Origin: ZC4RG20 sp963782445
GTDB taxonomy: Bacteria; Pseudomonadota; Gammaproteobacteria; Steroidobacterales; Rariloculaceae
DNA: 64,000 nucleotides
Reading direction: 5' to 3'
NCBI GenBank assembly: GCA_963782445.1
Contig: CAWAJM010000001.1
Coordinates: forward strand, 3,658,001 to 3,722,000
This document shows positions 36,667-45,391 of this stretch, one piece after another (position 1 is the stretch's first letter; each line of letters opens with the position of its first letter). The notes below the pieces were generated by a model, which saw nothing but the letters and a program-made list of their open reading frames with translations, was not told the DNA's origin and ran no database searches. The position numbers were made by a program, and so were the translations under genes.

Positions 36667-37807
36667 CTAGACTCCGGTCGGAACCGGCGCCCCGTCTGGT
36701 AGCAAGACGCTCAGGTATTGCTGCGCGACCCGGTCGTGAGCGAACTCTCTCACCCTCTGACGCGCATCGGGTTGATTCGGACAGTCCATAACCGTCTCGA
36801 TGGCCTTCGCCATCGCCGTGACGTTCTTTAGTCGGCACCAGCCGGCCCCACTTCCCGTGCTGCAGAATCTCCGCCGATCCCCCGGCGCAATCCGTACTCA
36901 CTAGCGGCGTGCCGCACGCAAGGGCTTGCATCAGCGCGTTGGGACAACCTTCGGTTACCGACGAACTCACGAACACCGCGGCGTTACGCATCCAGCTGAA
37001 CGGATTACTCACGAAGCCCGGGAGAAGCACGTCGGCGGTCAAACCCAATTCCGCGACCAACCGCTCGAGGCATCCTCGCTCCGGACCCTCTCCGAGAATT
37101 GCCAGCCGGCATCGGCGACCCGCTCGAACCAATGCAAAAGCGCGGATCAGAGTCTCGAAATCCTTGAGGATGGTCAAACTGCCCACGCCGAGAATCAACG
37201 GCCCCCCATCGATCTCCAATTCGCAGACTTCGCGCCGGCTGAGCTCCTCGATACGGTCGAGATTCAGAGGATTGTAGAACACGAGTGGTACTCGGTCGCG
37301 GGCCTTCAACAGGCCCGCAAGATCGGAAGCCACGGCCTCAGAGTTGGCTACTATCGCATCTGCCAGCGGGTACGCGAGCTTCATGAGTTGGAGCAACAGG
37401 CATGAGTGCCGCGACCCCATTTCCGCGTGGACAACGCTCGGGAGCGATCGGACGGAGATGACGCTACGCGTTTTGCTTCCCGAGAGAAGCGCGGCAAATA
37501 CGGCAACGACATTCGCGTGATTGAGCGCCGACAGCAGCGCCCGCGGCCGTTGGTCCCTGAGGTAACGAATTAATCTGGGCAGCGCATTCAAGACTCCACG
37601 TGCGTTCAGGTCGACGACACGTACTGCCGCGGAAACTTCTTCCAAATAGGGCCCTTGAGCAGATGCGAGCACGAGGTCGACCTCGAGGCCTTCTTCAACG
37701 AACTGGTTGGCCAGTTCCACGAACACCCTCTCCGCACCACCTCCTTCCAGGGATGGGAGAAAGAGAGCCACCTTGACCGGGGAACTCGACCCCGATGACC
37801 TTGTCAT
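36667..37807 (-). CDS. glycosyltransferase, GT4 family, with C-terminal frameshift
   Basis: From the ATG at 37807, which overlaps the methyltransferase stop by ATGA, one frame encodes a GT4 enzyme: FLPSLEGGGAERVFVELANQ, ILGVGSLTILKDFETLIRAF, LAILGEGPERG and EGCPNALMQALACGTPLV. After LVPTK near 36829 this frame gives low-complexity basic sequence to 36647. A one-base shift instead yields NVTAMAKAIETVMDCPNQPD, a normal C-terminal helix, ending at TAG 36667-36669. The intact protein would have about 380 residues. Either a real frameshift or a sequencing error in the short A run is involved. Confidence 0.85.
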
Positions 37808-38649
37808 GAATGCGGGGCCACAGGTCTGCGCCGAAAGACGAACTCGTTGCAGCCCCAGCTGGTAGTACGCTTGGCGTTCACAAGATCGAAGCCGTGCGCT
37901 TCCACATGGTCCTTGAGGATCTCAAAGTTCGCGAATTCGTACGGAAACCCGCCTACCCAGTCGACCATGTCGTATTTTGCGCTCATCCCCCTTTCTCTTC
38001 GGTCGGAAAAGAACGGCGATATCGCCGCGATGAGGCGCAATCTGGCGGCCCCCCTCGCGGCGACTCCGACCGCCGCGAGACCATTAATGAGGGTCACGAA
38101 AGGCCCCCGCAGAGATGACGGAAGCCGGTTATAGGTCGATTTGATCCGCCACCAGATCCGCGACTTCCAACCCTGATCGTTGTATATGGCAATGAAGAGT
38201 TTTCCGTCCGTACCGACTCGGTCCATCGCGTTTTGAAGAGCCGACCACATGGCTCCGGTGTGGTGTAGGACGCCCCAACTGTAGACGACGTCGAATGTTG
38301 CTAGGCTCCTCATGTACTCCGAGTCGAGAACGGAGCCCCGCTCTATCCGCCAGGACGCATCACCGGGAAAGTATCGGCTCTTGAGCGCCTCCGTACATTC
38401 CACCGAGTCGGCGTCGAAGTCGAATGACGTAACGCGTGCGCCCAGCCGGCGCGCCGCGAGGCTGAAGAGACCCGATCCGGAACCGATGTCCAGGAAGCTG
38501 ACACTCTGCAAATCGCCGACGTCCAGCATTTCCCGCAGAGAGCCCTGCGCTTCCGCAATGCGCGTCTCGTCCACGGTCGAAAGGAAACGGTTCCAGTTAG
38601 CACCGAATGCGAAGCGCGGCCCGCTGTCGCCAGCCGATCCAGAAGTCAT
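37804..38649 (-). CDS. class I SAM-dependent methyltransferase
   Basis: The start at 38649 (MTSGSAGDSGPRF) overlaps the preceding stop by ATGA and gives 281 residues. Motif I is SVSFLDIGSGSGLFSLAA, followed by VTSFDFDADSV; FDVVYSWGVLHHTGAMW is the post-motif. The C-terminal third has a hydrophobic segment (PFVTLINGLAAVGVAARGAA) that may associate with the membrane. It ends with ATGA overlap into the next glycosyltransferase. Glycan methylation is inferred from context. Confidence 0.87.
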   Translation of the reverse strand: MTSGSAGDSGPRFAFGANWNRFLSTVDETRIAEAQGSLREMLDVGDLQSVSFLDIGSGSGLFSLAARRLGARVTSFDFDADSVECTEALKSRYFPGDASWRIERGSVLDSEYMRSLATFDVVYSWGVLHHTGAMWSALQNAMDRVGTDGKLFIAIYNDQGWKSRIWWRIKSTYNRLPSSLRGPFVTLINGLAAVGVAARGAARLRLIAAISPFFSDRRERGMSAKYDMVDWVGGFPYEFANFEILKDHVEAHGFDLVNAKRTTSWGCNEFVFRRRPVAPHS

Positions 38650-39863
38650 CCGAAACTCCCCACGCCGGCCGCATGATCGCTGCCGATCTCCGCGAACAAG
38701 CAAGCCTCCCACTGCCGCATGACCGCGGCCTGTTGAAACCGTCGCCTTACGCTGTATGCCGCATTGCCCAAATTCCGTCTCTTTTCCGAATCCGAGAGCA
38801 GATTCACCATCGTGTCAGCAAGGGCATGAACGTCGTCGACGGGAACCAAGTAACCGTTGACACCATGTTCTATCAGGCCTGCGGGGCCCGCGCAATTTGT
38901 CGCGATTACCGGGGATGCCATGGCCATACTTTCCAGCACTACGTTGCCAAATGCTTCAGACCGAGACGGCAAGACAACCAGTCCCGCGCGCGCCATCTGC
39001 ACGTGGATGTCGCGCACTGGTTCCTGGAAATCCACTCTATCGCTGACATCGAGCGCTTCGCACAATTTTCTCAATGCGCCCCCCTCCGGACCCTTGCCAA
39101 TTAAACGGAGACGCCACGCCGGAAACGCCGGACTTACACGCGCAAAAGCTCTTATCAATAGGTCGAAACCTTTCACTCGATGCAGACGGCCGACGCCGAG
39201 AACCACCGGCTCTCTGCGTTCGAGCGGCTCCGGCAACGGCCGCAGCGCGAGCGGCACGACCATGGCCTTCGTTTTGCACGCGCCGCTGAGCCAGTCCGCC
39301 GCCGCTCCGTTCAGCGCGGTGACGGCATCGGCACGGGAATACACGATTCTTCTCATGACCCGCCATGGCCCCGGAAGGGAGTAGCAACTTGTATTCGGAG
39401 GCTCGTGCGGACAACCGCGCTCGGATACCACCACTCGGACCGGCAAGTTCCGAGCTGCCAAGATCGTCAATATGTTGGGCACGTCGATGAAGCTCAATAC
39501 GCCATCCGGTTCGCATGCATTGAGAAGGCGCCGCAACTTCCGGACCCTGCTATAGTTGTCCCTAAGCTTGCCGGCCCATGAACGGCCAGCGCGCGGTACG
39601 TCCAGCCAAACCCTATTGACGCCCGGCGCCAAGGAGTAGAAGTCTTGGACGTCGGGCCCCGTAAACGTAGCAAGCGTGATGGACCAGCCGCGCGCCTCCC
39701 AATAGTTCGCCATATCGACCATCGCACGTTCAGACCCACCCCCTTCGAGGGAGCCCGTAACGAGTACCAATTTGCGCGGATGCCGGGCACGGCCGTTCAC
39801 ATTCGCAGAACCCCAACCCGCCGCCTCACAGCGGGGGTCGTCGAATGGAAGCCTTTCAGTCAC
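38646..39863 (-). CDS. glycosyltransferase, GT4 family
   Basis: The GTG at 39863 (VTERLPFDDP) is chosen because earlier starts would run into the polymerase gene, whose stop is at 39887; 405 residues result. The N-terminal domain starts with KLVLVTGSLEGGGSERAMVD, the donor domain with VVLGVGRLHRVKGFDLLIRA, and EAFGNVVLESMAMASPVI holds the EX7E pair. The opening glycine loop resembles that of the enzyme at 36667, so the two may be distant paralogues acting in succession. The sugar transferred is unknown. Confidence 0.88.
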   Translation of the reverse strand: MTERLPFDDPRCEAAGWGSANVNGRARHPRKLVLVTGSLEGGGSERAMVDMANYWEARGWSITLATFTGPDVQDFYSLAPGVNRVWLDVPRAGRSWAGKLRDNYSRVRKLRRLLNACEPDGVLSFIDVPNILTILAARNLPVRVVVSERGCPHEPPNTSCYSLPGPWRVMRRIVYSRADAVTALNGAAADWLSGACKTKAMVVPLALRPLPEPLERREPVVLGVGRLHRVKGFDLLIRAFARVSPAFPAWRLRLIGKGPEGGALRKLCEALDVSDRVDFQEPVRDIHVQMARAGLVVLPSRSEAFGNVVLESMAMASPVIATNCAGPAGLIEHGVNGYLVPVDDVHALADTMVNLLSDSEKRRNLGNAAYSVRRRFQQAAVMRQWEACLFAEIGSDHAAGVGSFG

Positions 39864-39886
39864 GGTGCGGCGCCTCTTTCTATGCC

Positions 39887-41140
39887 CTAACGATGGCTGT
39901 CTGGGGCACCACCGAAGGAACGAGCATCGATTCGGGGCTGCCGGCTGTAACGGATCAACGTCGCGGCACTCATGCCGACAAACGCCGCAACGAAAGGATC
40001 GTAGTGCACGATCGCAGATAGCGAGATGAAGAGGTAGCAAACAAGACTGCCAAAAATGAGCGCTTTAATACCCCTGAGTTCGGACTCGCGAGCATGAACG
40101 AGCCGCAAAGCCAGCGACAAAAAAACTCCGTAGTACAGCAGAAGTCCTATCGCGCCAGAGTTGTAGAGAAGATCGATAGGAGTCGAATGCGAAGTTATGG
40201 AATACTGCCGGCGGAAAGCTTCGACTCCGTACCCGAACAGCGGATTGTGAACCCACGCTCGGAGACCTTCCTGCATCCAATGCTGCCGCTCTCCGTATCC
40301 GCCGTAGCCCGCCACATCGGACCGAAGCTGCAGGACCTTCAATCCCAGCTCAACGCGATCGAGGCCCGCGCTCACCCTATGGAGCAACGCTTGATCCGAT
40401 ATGATGGCGTAAACGATAGCCACGGCCGCTATGATCAGATAGACGACGTTTTGAGCCAGAATCCTCAAGGAGTGTCTAATGTAGAAGGCGCCAGTCAAGC
40501 CCGCTGCCAGAGCGATCCCCAAATTCGTCTTAATCGATGTCGTTGCGGCAACGTGCACCATTAGCACCAAGGCGGCTAGCAGAGGCAAAACACGAGCATC
40601 CGCCGCCCAGCCGTAGGCCAACGCGCAGATCAACCCGAACAAATACATTCCGGCGATTGCGTTGTAGGAAAAGTCCTTCGGGTAAGCCAGCGGAAAGCCC
40701 GTGGCTCTTGCGTAGGCGACGGCCCCGACCAGGAATCCGACGAACGCACCCGTGAAAACGGCCTTCCTGTCGTGATATGCCGCAAGCGATCCGAACAGCA
40801 GCAAAAGAAGCACCGAATCGACCGCGGGGAAAAGCGTATTCAGGGCCAACGCGACATCCGGCGTCCAGAGCAGCATCAAGAACATGTAACCGACGAACGC
40901 CGCGTATAGCAGGAATTCCCGGCAAAAGAGCAATTCCCTTCGAATCAAGACCGCCAGCAGAAGCAGAAACGTTGACGCCAGCATCAAATACGACGAATTG
41001 AAGGACTCATAAAACGCGGCGTTGATGACGAGAGCGAGCGACGCCGCGCCCGCGACGACCCCCGATCCGGCGCGCGCGAACGATTCCCCTCCGGGCACGT
41101 ATATCGGGTCGCTTGGAACGAACACGGCCGCGACTTTCAC
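39887..41140 (-). CDS. Wzy-like O-antigen/EPS polymerase or ligase (Wzy_C family)
   Basis: This 417-residue integral membrane protein has about ten hydrophobic segments. The large periplasmic loop contains WMQEGLRAWVHNPLFGYGVE and STPIDLLYNSGAIGLLLYYG, the Wzy_C/WaaL signature. By family knowledge it polymerises lipid-linked repeat units, or ligates glycan, at the outer face of the inner membrane. In a locus with Wzz and an OPX-type exporter, polymerase is the better choice. The ATG overlaps the stop of the upstream capsule-synthesis-like gene by ATGA. It is the only polymerase/ligase candidate seen. Confidence 0.9.
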   Translation of the reverse strand: MKVAAVFVPSDPIYVPGGESFARAGSGVVAGAASLALVINAAFYESFNSSYLMLASTFLLLLAVLIRRELLFCREFLLYAAFVGYMFLMLLWTPDVALALNTLFPAVDSVLLLLLFGSLAAYHDRKAVFTGAFVGFLVGAVAYARATGFPLAYPKDFSYNAIAGMYLFGLICALAYGWAADARVLPLLAALVLMVHVAATTSIKTNLGIALAAGLTGAFYIRHSLRILAQNVVYLIIAAVAIVYAIISDQALLHRVSAGLDRVELGLKVLQLRSDVAGYGGYGERQHWMQEGLRAWVHNPLFGYGVEAFRRQYSITSHSTPIDLLYNSGAIGLLLYYGVFLSLALRLVHARESELRGIKALIFGSLVCYLFISLSAIVHYDPFVAAFVGMSAATLIRYSRQPRIDARSFGGAPDSHR

Positions 41141-42603
41141 TTGACGCTCTGCATCCTTTCGCCGAAGTGCGACAACACATAGCGCTTGAGCGTACCGAGC
41201 AGATCCACGTACGCGCCGATCTGCTCGTCGGTTTGCGGGACCGTCCAGTCGTTATGACTCGCCGGACGAAATGGAGCCAGATATTCTGCGAAGCCGGATA
41301 GAATGTCGTTCCTGTCCGGCGGCGCCTCGCCGAGTTTCCGACGGAGAAGTCCCGGAAGATCGTCGAGCTCACCTATACGGACGGCGCTCGGCAAACACGT
41401 TACGGGAGACTCCCCCAGCATGACGACAGGCTTCCCGAGCAGGGCGGCCTCGAGACCCATCGTCCCTTGTATCGCCACGACTAAGTCTGCGCACGCTATG
41501 AAGCTTCTAGCATCGGCAAACGGGTGAACTATCTGCACGCCTGGCAACGCCGCAATTCGATCCAAGTGCTCCCGCGGGTAACGCGTCGCGTCGCTCTTGT
41601 GAATCTTCACAAGCAGCTTGTGAGTGGGCGGAATCGAACGCGATAGCAGCTCTATTACCCATGACTGATTACTGAAGAACGGTGCCCAAACGTCGATTGA
41701 CGACTCCGGCTGCATATGCAAGCCGAACAATACAAACCGGTTCTCGGGCGGCGCAGAAAGAGTCGACACCGCCGCAAGAGCCGACTTCGCCGCGCGCGCG
41801 CGCTGTAGCTGATTGACAGCTTTCGAAACACTGTAGTCGGTCTTCTCGGCGACGAACTGCAGCAGGTGCCGATTCCGCCGGCGACGCAACGTTCTCAGCA
41901 CAGCCGCGGCGCGGCGCGGAATAATACAGAACTCCTGGCCGAGTGTGAGCGGCACCGGTGCAATGTAGGCGGGCGCCGTCATAATCTTTCGCTCGAACAT
42001 CTGCAAGGACCTTGAAGCGAGCGCCTCGTTGCTACCTGAGGGCGGGTCCGTCAACTGAACACGGGAGGCGGGGGACATTCGGTCGCAAAAACAGGCGTAA
42101 CCGGAAGGGATTACACTGAAATTGGGCGCGACCCAAGGGATATCCATACTCCGCGCGACAGCCAGGGCTAGCCCGCTGTGCGCCGCATCGAAACTGCCTA
42201 TTACGACCGATGGCTGCAGTTCGCTATATAGATCGACCAAACGCCTGGAAATGAAGGTTGCATAGCTCAATGCATCGACGTAAGGAAGCGCCGATAGCAC
42301 CCGATCACCCATGATCATGTTGTGAACCGTCGGCGTGTCATTATTCTCGAGAGACGCCAACCATTGCTCATCGGGTGCAGGCAGGAGCTGTCGGGCATTA
42401 TCGAAGAAGCACCGCAGATCCCCTGCTTCCGAGGTAGTGGTGACGATGTCCTCCTGTATGTGCCTCGGGTGCAATATGTGAGAGAAGCGCTCGTCGCGCC
42501 TTGCTGCAACGGCACCCCATAGACTCTCGACGAGTGGCCGCCCCCACCCCACCGTCAGAAAGTGAAACGGAGTGGCCGAAGACTTGCTCCGAACCGCACT
42601 CAC
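41137..42603 (-). CDS. capsular/surface carbohydrate synthesis protein, GT-B-like
   Basis: The GTG at 42603 overlaps the pseI stop by GTGA and gives 488 residues; the open frame extends further but over pseI. The C-terminal half has KLLVKIHKSD, then QIVHPFADARSFIACADLVV, TMGLEAALLGKPVVMLGE. That pattern resembles the donor half of KpsC/KpsS-type and UDP-sugar epimerase-like proteins. The N-terminal part (FHFLTVGWGRPLVESLWGAV; SVVIGSFDAAHSGLALAVAR) is unfamiliar. Location directly after PseI suggests a transferase for CMP-pseudaminic acid, but no classical sialyltransferase motif was identified. No membrane segment. Confidence 0.7.
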   Translation of the reverse strand: MSAVRSKSSATPFHFLTVGWGRPLVESLWGAVAARRDERFSHILHPRHIQEDIVTTTSEAGDLRCFFDNARQLLPAPDEQWLASLENNDTPTVHNMIMGDRVLSALPYVDALSYATFISRRLVDLYSELQPSVVIGSFDAAHSGLALAVARSMDIPWVAPNFSVIPSGYACFCDRMSPASRVQLTDPPSGSNEALASRSLQMFERKIMTAPAYIAPVPLTLGQEFCIIPRRAAAVLRTLRRRRNRHLLQFVAEKTDYSVSKAVNQLQRARAAKSALAAVSTLSAPPENRFVLFGLHMQPESSIDVWAPFFSNQSWVIELLSRSIPPTHKLLVKIHKSDATRYPREHLDRIAALPGVQIVHPFADARSFIACADLVVAIQGTMGLEAALLGKPVVMLGESPVTCLPSAVRIGELDDLPGLLRRKLGEAPPDRNDILSGFAEYLAPFRPASHNDWTVPQTDEQIGAYVDLLGTLKRYVLSHFGERMQSVK

Positions 42604-43655
42604 GATACGATTCCCCACGTAACCGGGGTTCCCTTCTTGACGTCCCGCGAGACGCGCCTTCCAAGGAGCTCTTCGTAGAACCGAGGGTGTAGTCCGTGGC
42701 CCGGCCTTACAATACGCAGATTCTTCGCGGTGAAAGTTTCGCCAAACTGCATATCCTCGGAGATGTATAGAGAACGCCGAAAGAGAAGGGAACCTTTTTC
42801 CGCATCCGTGGCCCCATAGGCAACTTTCCCCAATGACTGCCAAGCCCTTTCGCTCTCGACCACCAGCGCCCGCATTTCTTGCGGCTCCAGGGAAAAGGCG
42901 CTGTCGACGCCGCCCTCTGCCCGGCACAGCGTGAAATGCTTTTCGATTAACGTCGCCCCCAGCGCGACCGCCGCGACGGATACGCCTATTCCCATCGTAT
43001 GATCCGAAATTCCGACTTCGCAATCGAATAGGGACCTCATGTGTGGGATGGTCAGAATATTCGTATTTGCAGGCGAAGCAGGATAGGTGCTTGTGCACTT
43101 CAGCATGACGAAATTTTCACAACCCGCACCCCTCATCTCTCGCACGGCTTCATCCAATTCTCCGAGGGCGGCCATGCCGGACGAAACAATGATCGGCTTA
43201 CCGGTTGCAGCAACCTTGCGGATAAGGGGCAGGTGATTATTTTCGAAGGAAGCGATCTTGTACGCTGGAACGTCGAGGCTTTCGAGAAAGTCGACGGCCG
43301 ACTCGTCGAATGGCGAGCTGAAGCATGTCAGCCCTCGCGCCCGCGCCCGCCCCATGATGGCCGGATGCCACTCCCATGGCGTATAGGCTTGCTTGTACAA
43401 ATCGTACAAGCTTTCGCCGTTCCACAGGCTGTTTTTATCCCGGATCACGAAGCTGGGATCTTTCACATCCAGCGTGAGCGTTTCGGCGGTATATGTCTGC
43501 AGCTTTATCGCATCCGCACCCGCGTCCGCGGCGGCGTCTACGATTTCCAGCGCCCGGTCCAGGGACTGGTTGTGATTGCCGGACATCTCTGCGACAACGA
43601 ACGGGCGGCACTCCCGCCCAATTACCCTACCGTCGATTACCACTCTCTTATTCAC
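42600..43655 (-). CDS. pseI: pseudaminic acid synthase PseI
   Basis: From the GTG at 43655 the product has 351 residues, the normal PseI/NeuB size. It condenses phosphoenolpyruvate with 2,4-diacylamido-2,4,6-trideoxy-L-altrose. Signature segments: VVAEMSGNHNQSLDRALEIV, AIKLQTYTAETLTLDV, FSSPFDESAVDFLESLDVPA and YKIASFENNHLPLIRKVA, then GISDHTMGIGVSVAAVALG and the C-terminal SAF antifreeze-like domain (RIVRPGHGLHPRFYEELLG). The SGNHNQSL motif favours PseI over NeuB or LegI. It overlaps the formyltransferase gene by 8 bp and the next gene by GTGA. Confidence 0.95.
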   Translation of the reverse strand: MNKRVVIDGRVIGRECRPFVVAEMSGNHNQSLDRALEIVDAAADAGADAIKLQTYTAETLTLDVKDPSFVIRDKNSLWNGESLYDLYKQAYTPWEWHPAIMGRARARGLTCFSSPFDESAVDFLESLDVPAYKIASFENNHLPLIRKVAATGKPIIVSSGMAALGELDEAVREMRGAGCENFVMLKCTSTYPASPANTNILTIPHMRSLFDCEVGISDHTMGIGVSVAAVALGATLIEKHFTLCRAEGGVDSAFSLEPQEMRALVVESERAWQSLGKVAYGATDAEKGSLLFRRSLYISEDMQFGETFTAKNLRIVRPGHGLHPRFYEELLGRRVSRDVKKGTPVTWGIVS

Positions 43656-44304
43656 GTCCGTGCATCCCGTCCTTCTCGATGTATATTCGATAACGGTGGC
43701 CTCGATAGTCGAAAAAAGCCGGATAACGCCGCGAGTCGACCACCCGCAGCAGATTGAACTGCTCGACGAGCGTCTTATGGGGATCCATGCGGCTATCTTC
43801 GGGCGTCCGTTTCCGCAGGTATTCGCCAGGCTCACCGACCTGCGGCTTCGGCTCGACTTCGCCAAAGGTTTCCACGGCCTCGCTCATCAGCTCGAGCTCC
43901 GCTTCGAATAAGAGACGATTGATCTCCGGTGCGAGCTCGGAGCCGTCTAGCGAAATCGTCTTTCGCAGCCATATGGGCCCGCTATCTACCCGCTCGCAGG
44001 CTTCCAAAAGGCACACGGTGATCGTCGACTCGCCATTCAACACGGCCCAGATGTGCGGCGACCAGCCCCGCCCCCTGGGCAGGTCGCTGGCGTGGAGCAC
44101 CAACGCGGCCTCGTATCGCTCGCGGTCCAGACGAGTGACGACTTCGGTGCACGATACGAGGAAAAGCAGGTCTCCGCCCGGAAGCTGTTCCCTGGCGTGG
44201 ACCAAGCTCGCGTCATGGCCGCGCGCCTCCATGGATCCGCACCAACGCGATAAATAGCCCGCGACGGGATGCTCAGTGTCGGTGCATAGCACGCTGATCT
44301 TCAT
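43648..44304 (-). CDS. formyltransferase-like protein between PseG and PseI
   Basis: The ATG at 44304 (MKISVLCTDTEHP) shares one base with the pseG stop; 218 residues. The central segment VLHASDLPRGRGWSPHIWAV with LNGESTITVCLLEAC and VDSGPIWLRKTISLDGSELA matches the N10-formyl-tetrahydrofolate transferase fold used by Fmt and sugar N-formyltransferases. The catalytic Asn/His/Asp trio seems represented by N near LNGE, H in LHASD and D in VDSGP. It occupies the slot where the PseH acetyltransferase is usually found, and no PseH was seen. It therefore probably formylates N-4 of UDP-4-amino-4,6-dideoxy-L-AltNAc, giving a 7-formamido pseudaminic acid. Naming it PseJ would need a test. Confidence 0.82.
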   Translation of the reverse strand: MKISVLCTDTEHPVAGYLSRWCGSMEARGHDASLVHAREQLPGGDLLFLVSCTEVVTRLDRERYEAALVLHASDLPRGRGWSPHIWAVLNGESTITVCLLEACERVDSGPIWLRKTISLDGSELAPEINRLLFEAELELMSEAVETFGEVEPKPQVGEPGEYLRKRTPEDSRMDPHKTLVEQFNLLRVVDSRRYPAFFDYRGHRYRIYIEKDGMHGRE

Positions 44305-45383
44305 CAGTTGCCTTCCAAGGCGTCGCAAACACGCTCGGCGCCCCATCCGTCTACCAGCGAGTACGCCTGGGACGACATTCGCTTCAAGCGGTCTGGATCC
44401 GCGCTCAGCGCCATTATCTCAAGCTCGAACTTAGCCGGCGTTACGGCATCCTGGTCGCCCACAAATACGCAGGCACCGGTGTCGCACAGCGCCTCTGAAA
44501 TCGCGTATTGGTTATCGGCGAAAGACGCGCAGATGGACGGCAAGCCGAGACAGCAACGCTCCCAGCTTGCCGAGCCGCCCGCGCCTAGAGCAAGATCCGC
44601 CGCAGCCATCAATTCGGCCATACGGGTGGTTTGAACATGGCATGCATGTCCTCGCTCCGCACATATGGCCTCGGTCTCCATTCGTCGGGGATGTTCGGCG
44701 CCGACGACAACGTCGACACTAAAGTCTGTGCCGCGGAACCGGTCGAGGGCCTCCAACGCCCGCCCGGTCAAATCGAACGAATCGGCTCCGCCAAACATCA
44801 CGAGTATCCGTCTCACCGGACCGTTGCGCGGCCTGACGTCCTCACGCAGCCGTCGAAACTCCTTTCGCAACAGTGCGTACTTCGGACCGAGCAACAGCTG
44901 GGTCTTCGCGGAAACCCTATCCGCATACCGGCCACCGAGATTCGAATATAGGTTCTGATCCAGCAAAACGTCACAATCGTGCTCACGGTCTGCCAGGTCG
45001 TCGATGACCATTACACGGCCGACGGTTGCCTCACGCAGGACAGACTCCCAGCCAGCATCGAGGCCGTAGTGGTCCACTATCAACCAGTCCCAATTCGCAT
45101 CCGCTAGAGCGCACACAGACTGAACGGCGTCGCGGCCTTGGCTGAAGCTTTGGAGGCCAGCTCGAGCTGGGTCATCGAGGAACTCGGGGCTGCCTCCGCC
45201 TTCGAGAACTACGACTTCGTGCCCCTTCGACGCCAACAACGATTGAATACTCGGTGGGACGAGCCGACATATGAACCTGATATGCGCACCGCGGTTCGCC
45301 ATGGCGTCCGCCAAGGCGCAGCACCGCATGGCATGGCCGATGCCTATACGGCGAGACGCATCAATTCGCATAGCGATGCGCAT
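44304..45383 (-). CDS. pseG: UDP-2,4-diacetamido-2,4,6-trideoxy-beta-L-altropyranose hydrolase PseG
   Basis: The start MRIAMRIDASRRIGIGHAMR at 45383 is chosen since it avoids overlap with the upstream gene; 359 residues. The glycine-rich IGIGHAMRC and its His are the catalytic hallmark of PseG, a GT-B-fold hydrolase that removes UDP from the altropyranose intermediate. Further motifs: DWLIVDHYGLDAGWES, VMVIDDLADREHDCDVLLDQ and ILVMFGGADSFDLTGRALEA, then ADLALGAGGSASWERCCLGLP. It ends one base into the formyltransferase start. The acceptor specificity must tolerate whatever acyl group sits on N-4. Confidence 0.95.
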   Translation of the reverse strand: MRIAMRIDASRRIGIGHAMRCCALADAMANRGAHIRFICRLVPPSIQSLLASKGHEVVVLEGGGSPEFLDDPARAGLQSFSQGRDAVQSVCALADANWDWLIVDHYGLDAGWESVLREATVGRVMVIDDLADREHDCDVLLDQNLYSNLGGRYADRVSAKTQLLLGPKYALLRKEFRRLREDVRPRNGPVRRILVMFGGADSFDLTGRALEALDRFRGTDFSVDVVVGAEHPRRMETEAICAERGHACHVQTTRMAELMAAADLALGAGGSASWERCCLGLPSICASFADNQYAISEALCDTGACVFVGDQDAVTPAKFELEIMALSADPDRLKRMSSQAYSLVDGWGAERVCDALEGN

Positions 45384-45391
45384 GTCTGATC

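Noticed and set aside
42600..43655. NeuB or LegI rather than PseI
   Set aside because: The SGNHNQSL motif and linkage to PseB, PseC and PseG favour pseudaminic acid. No NeuC/LegG-type hydrolysing epimerase is present.
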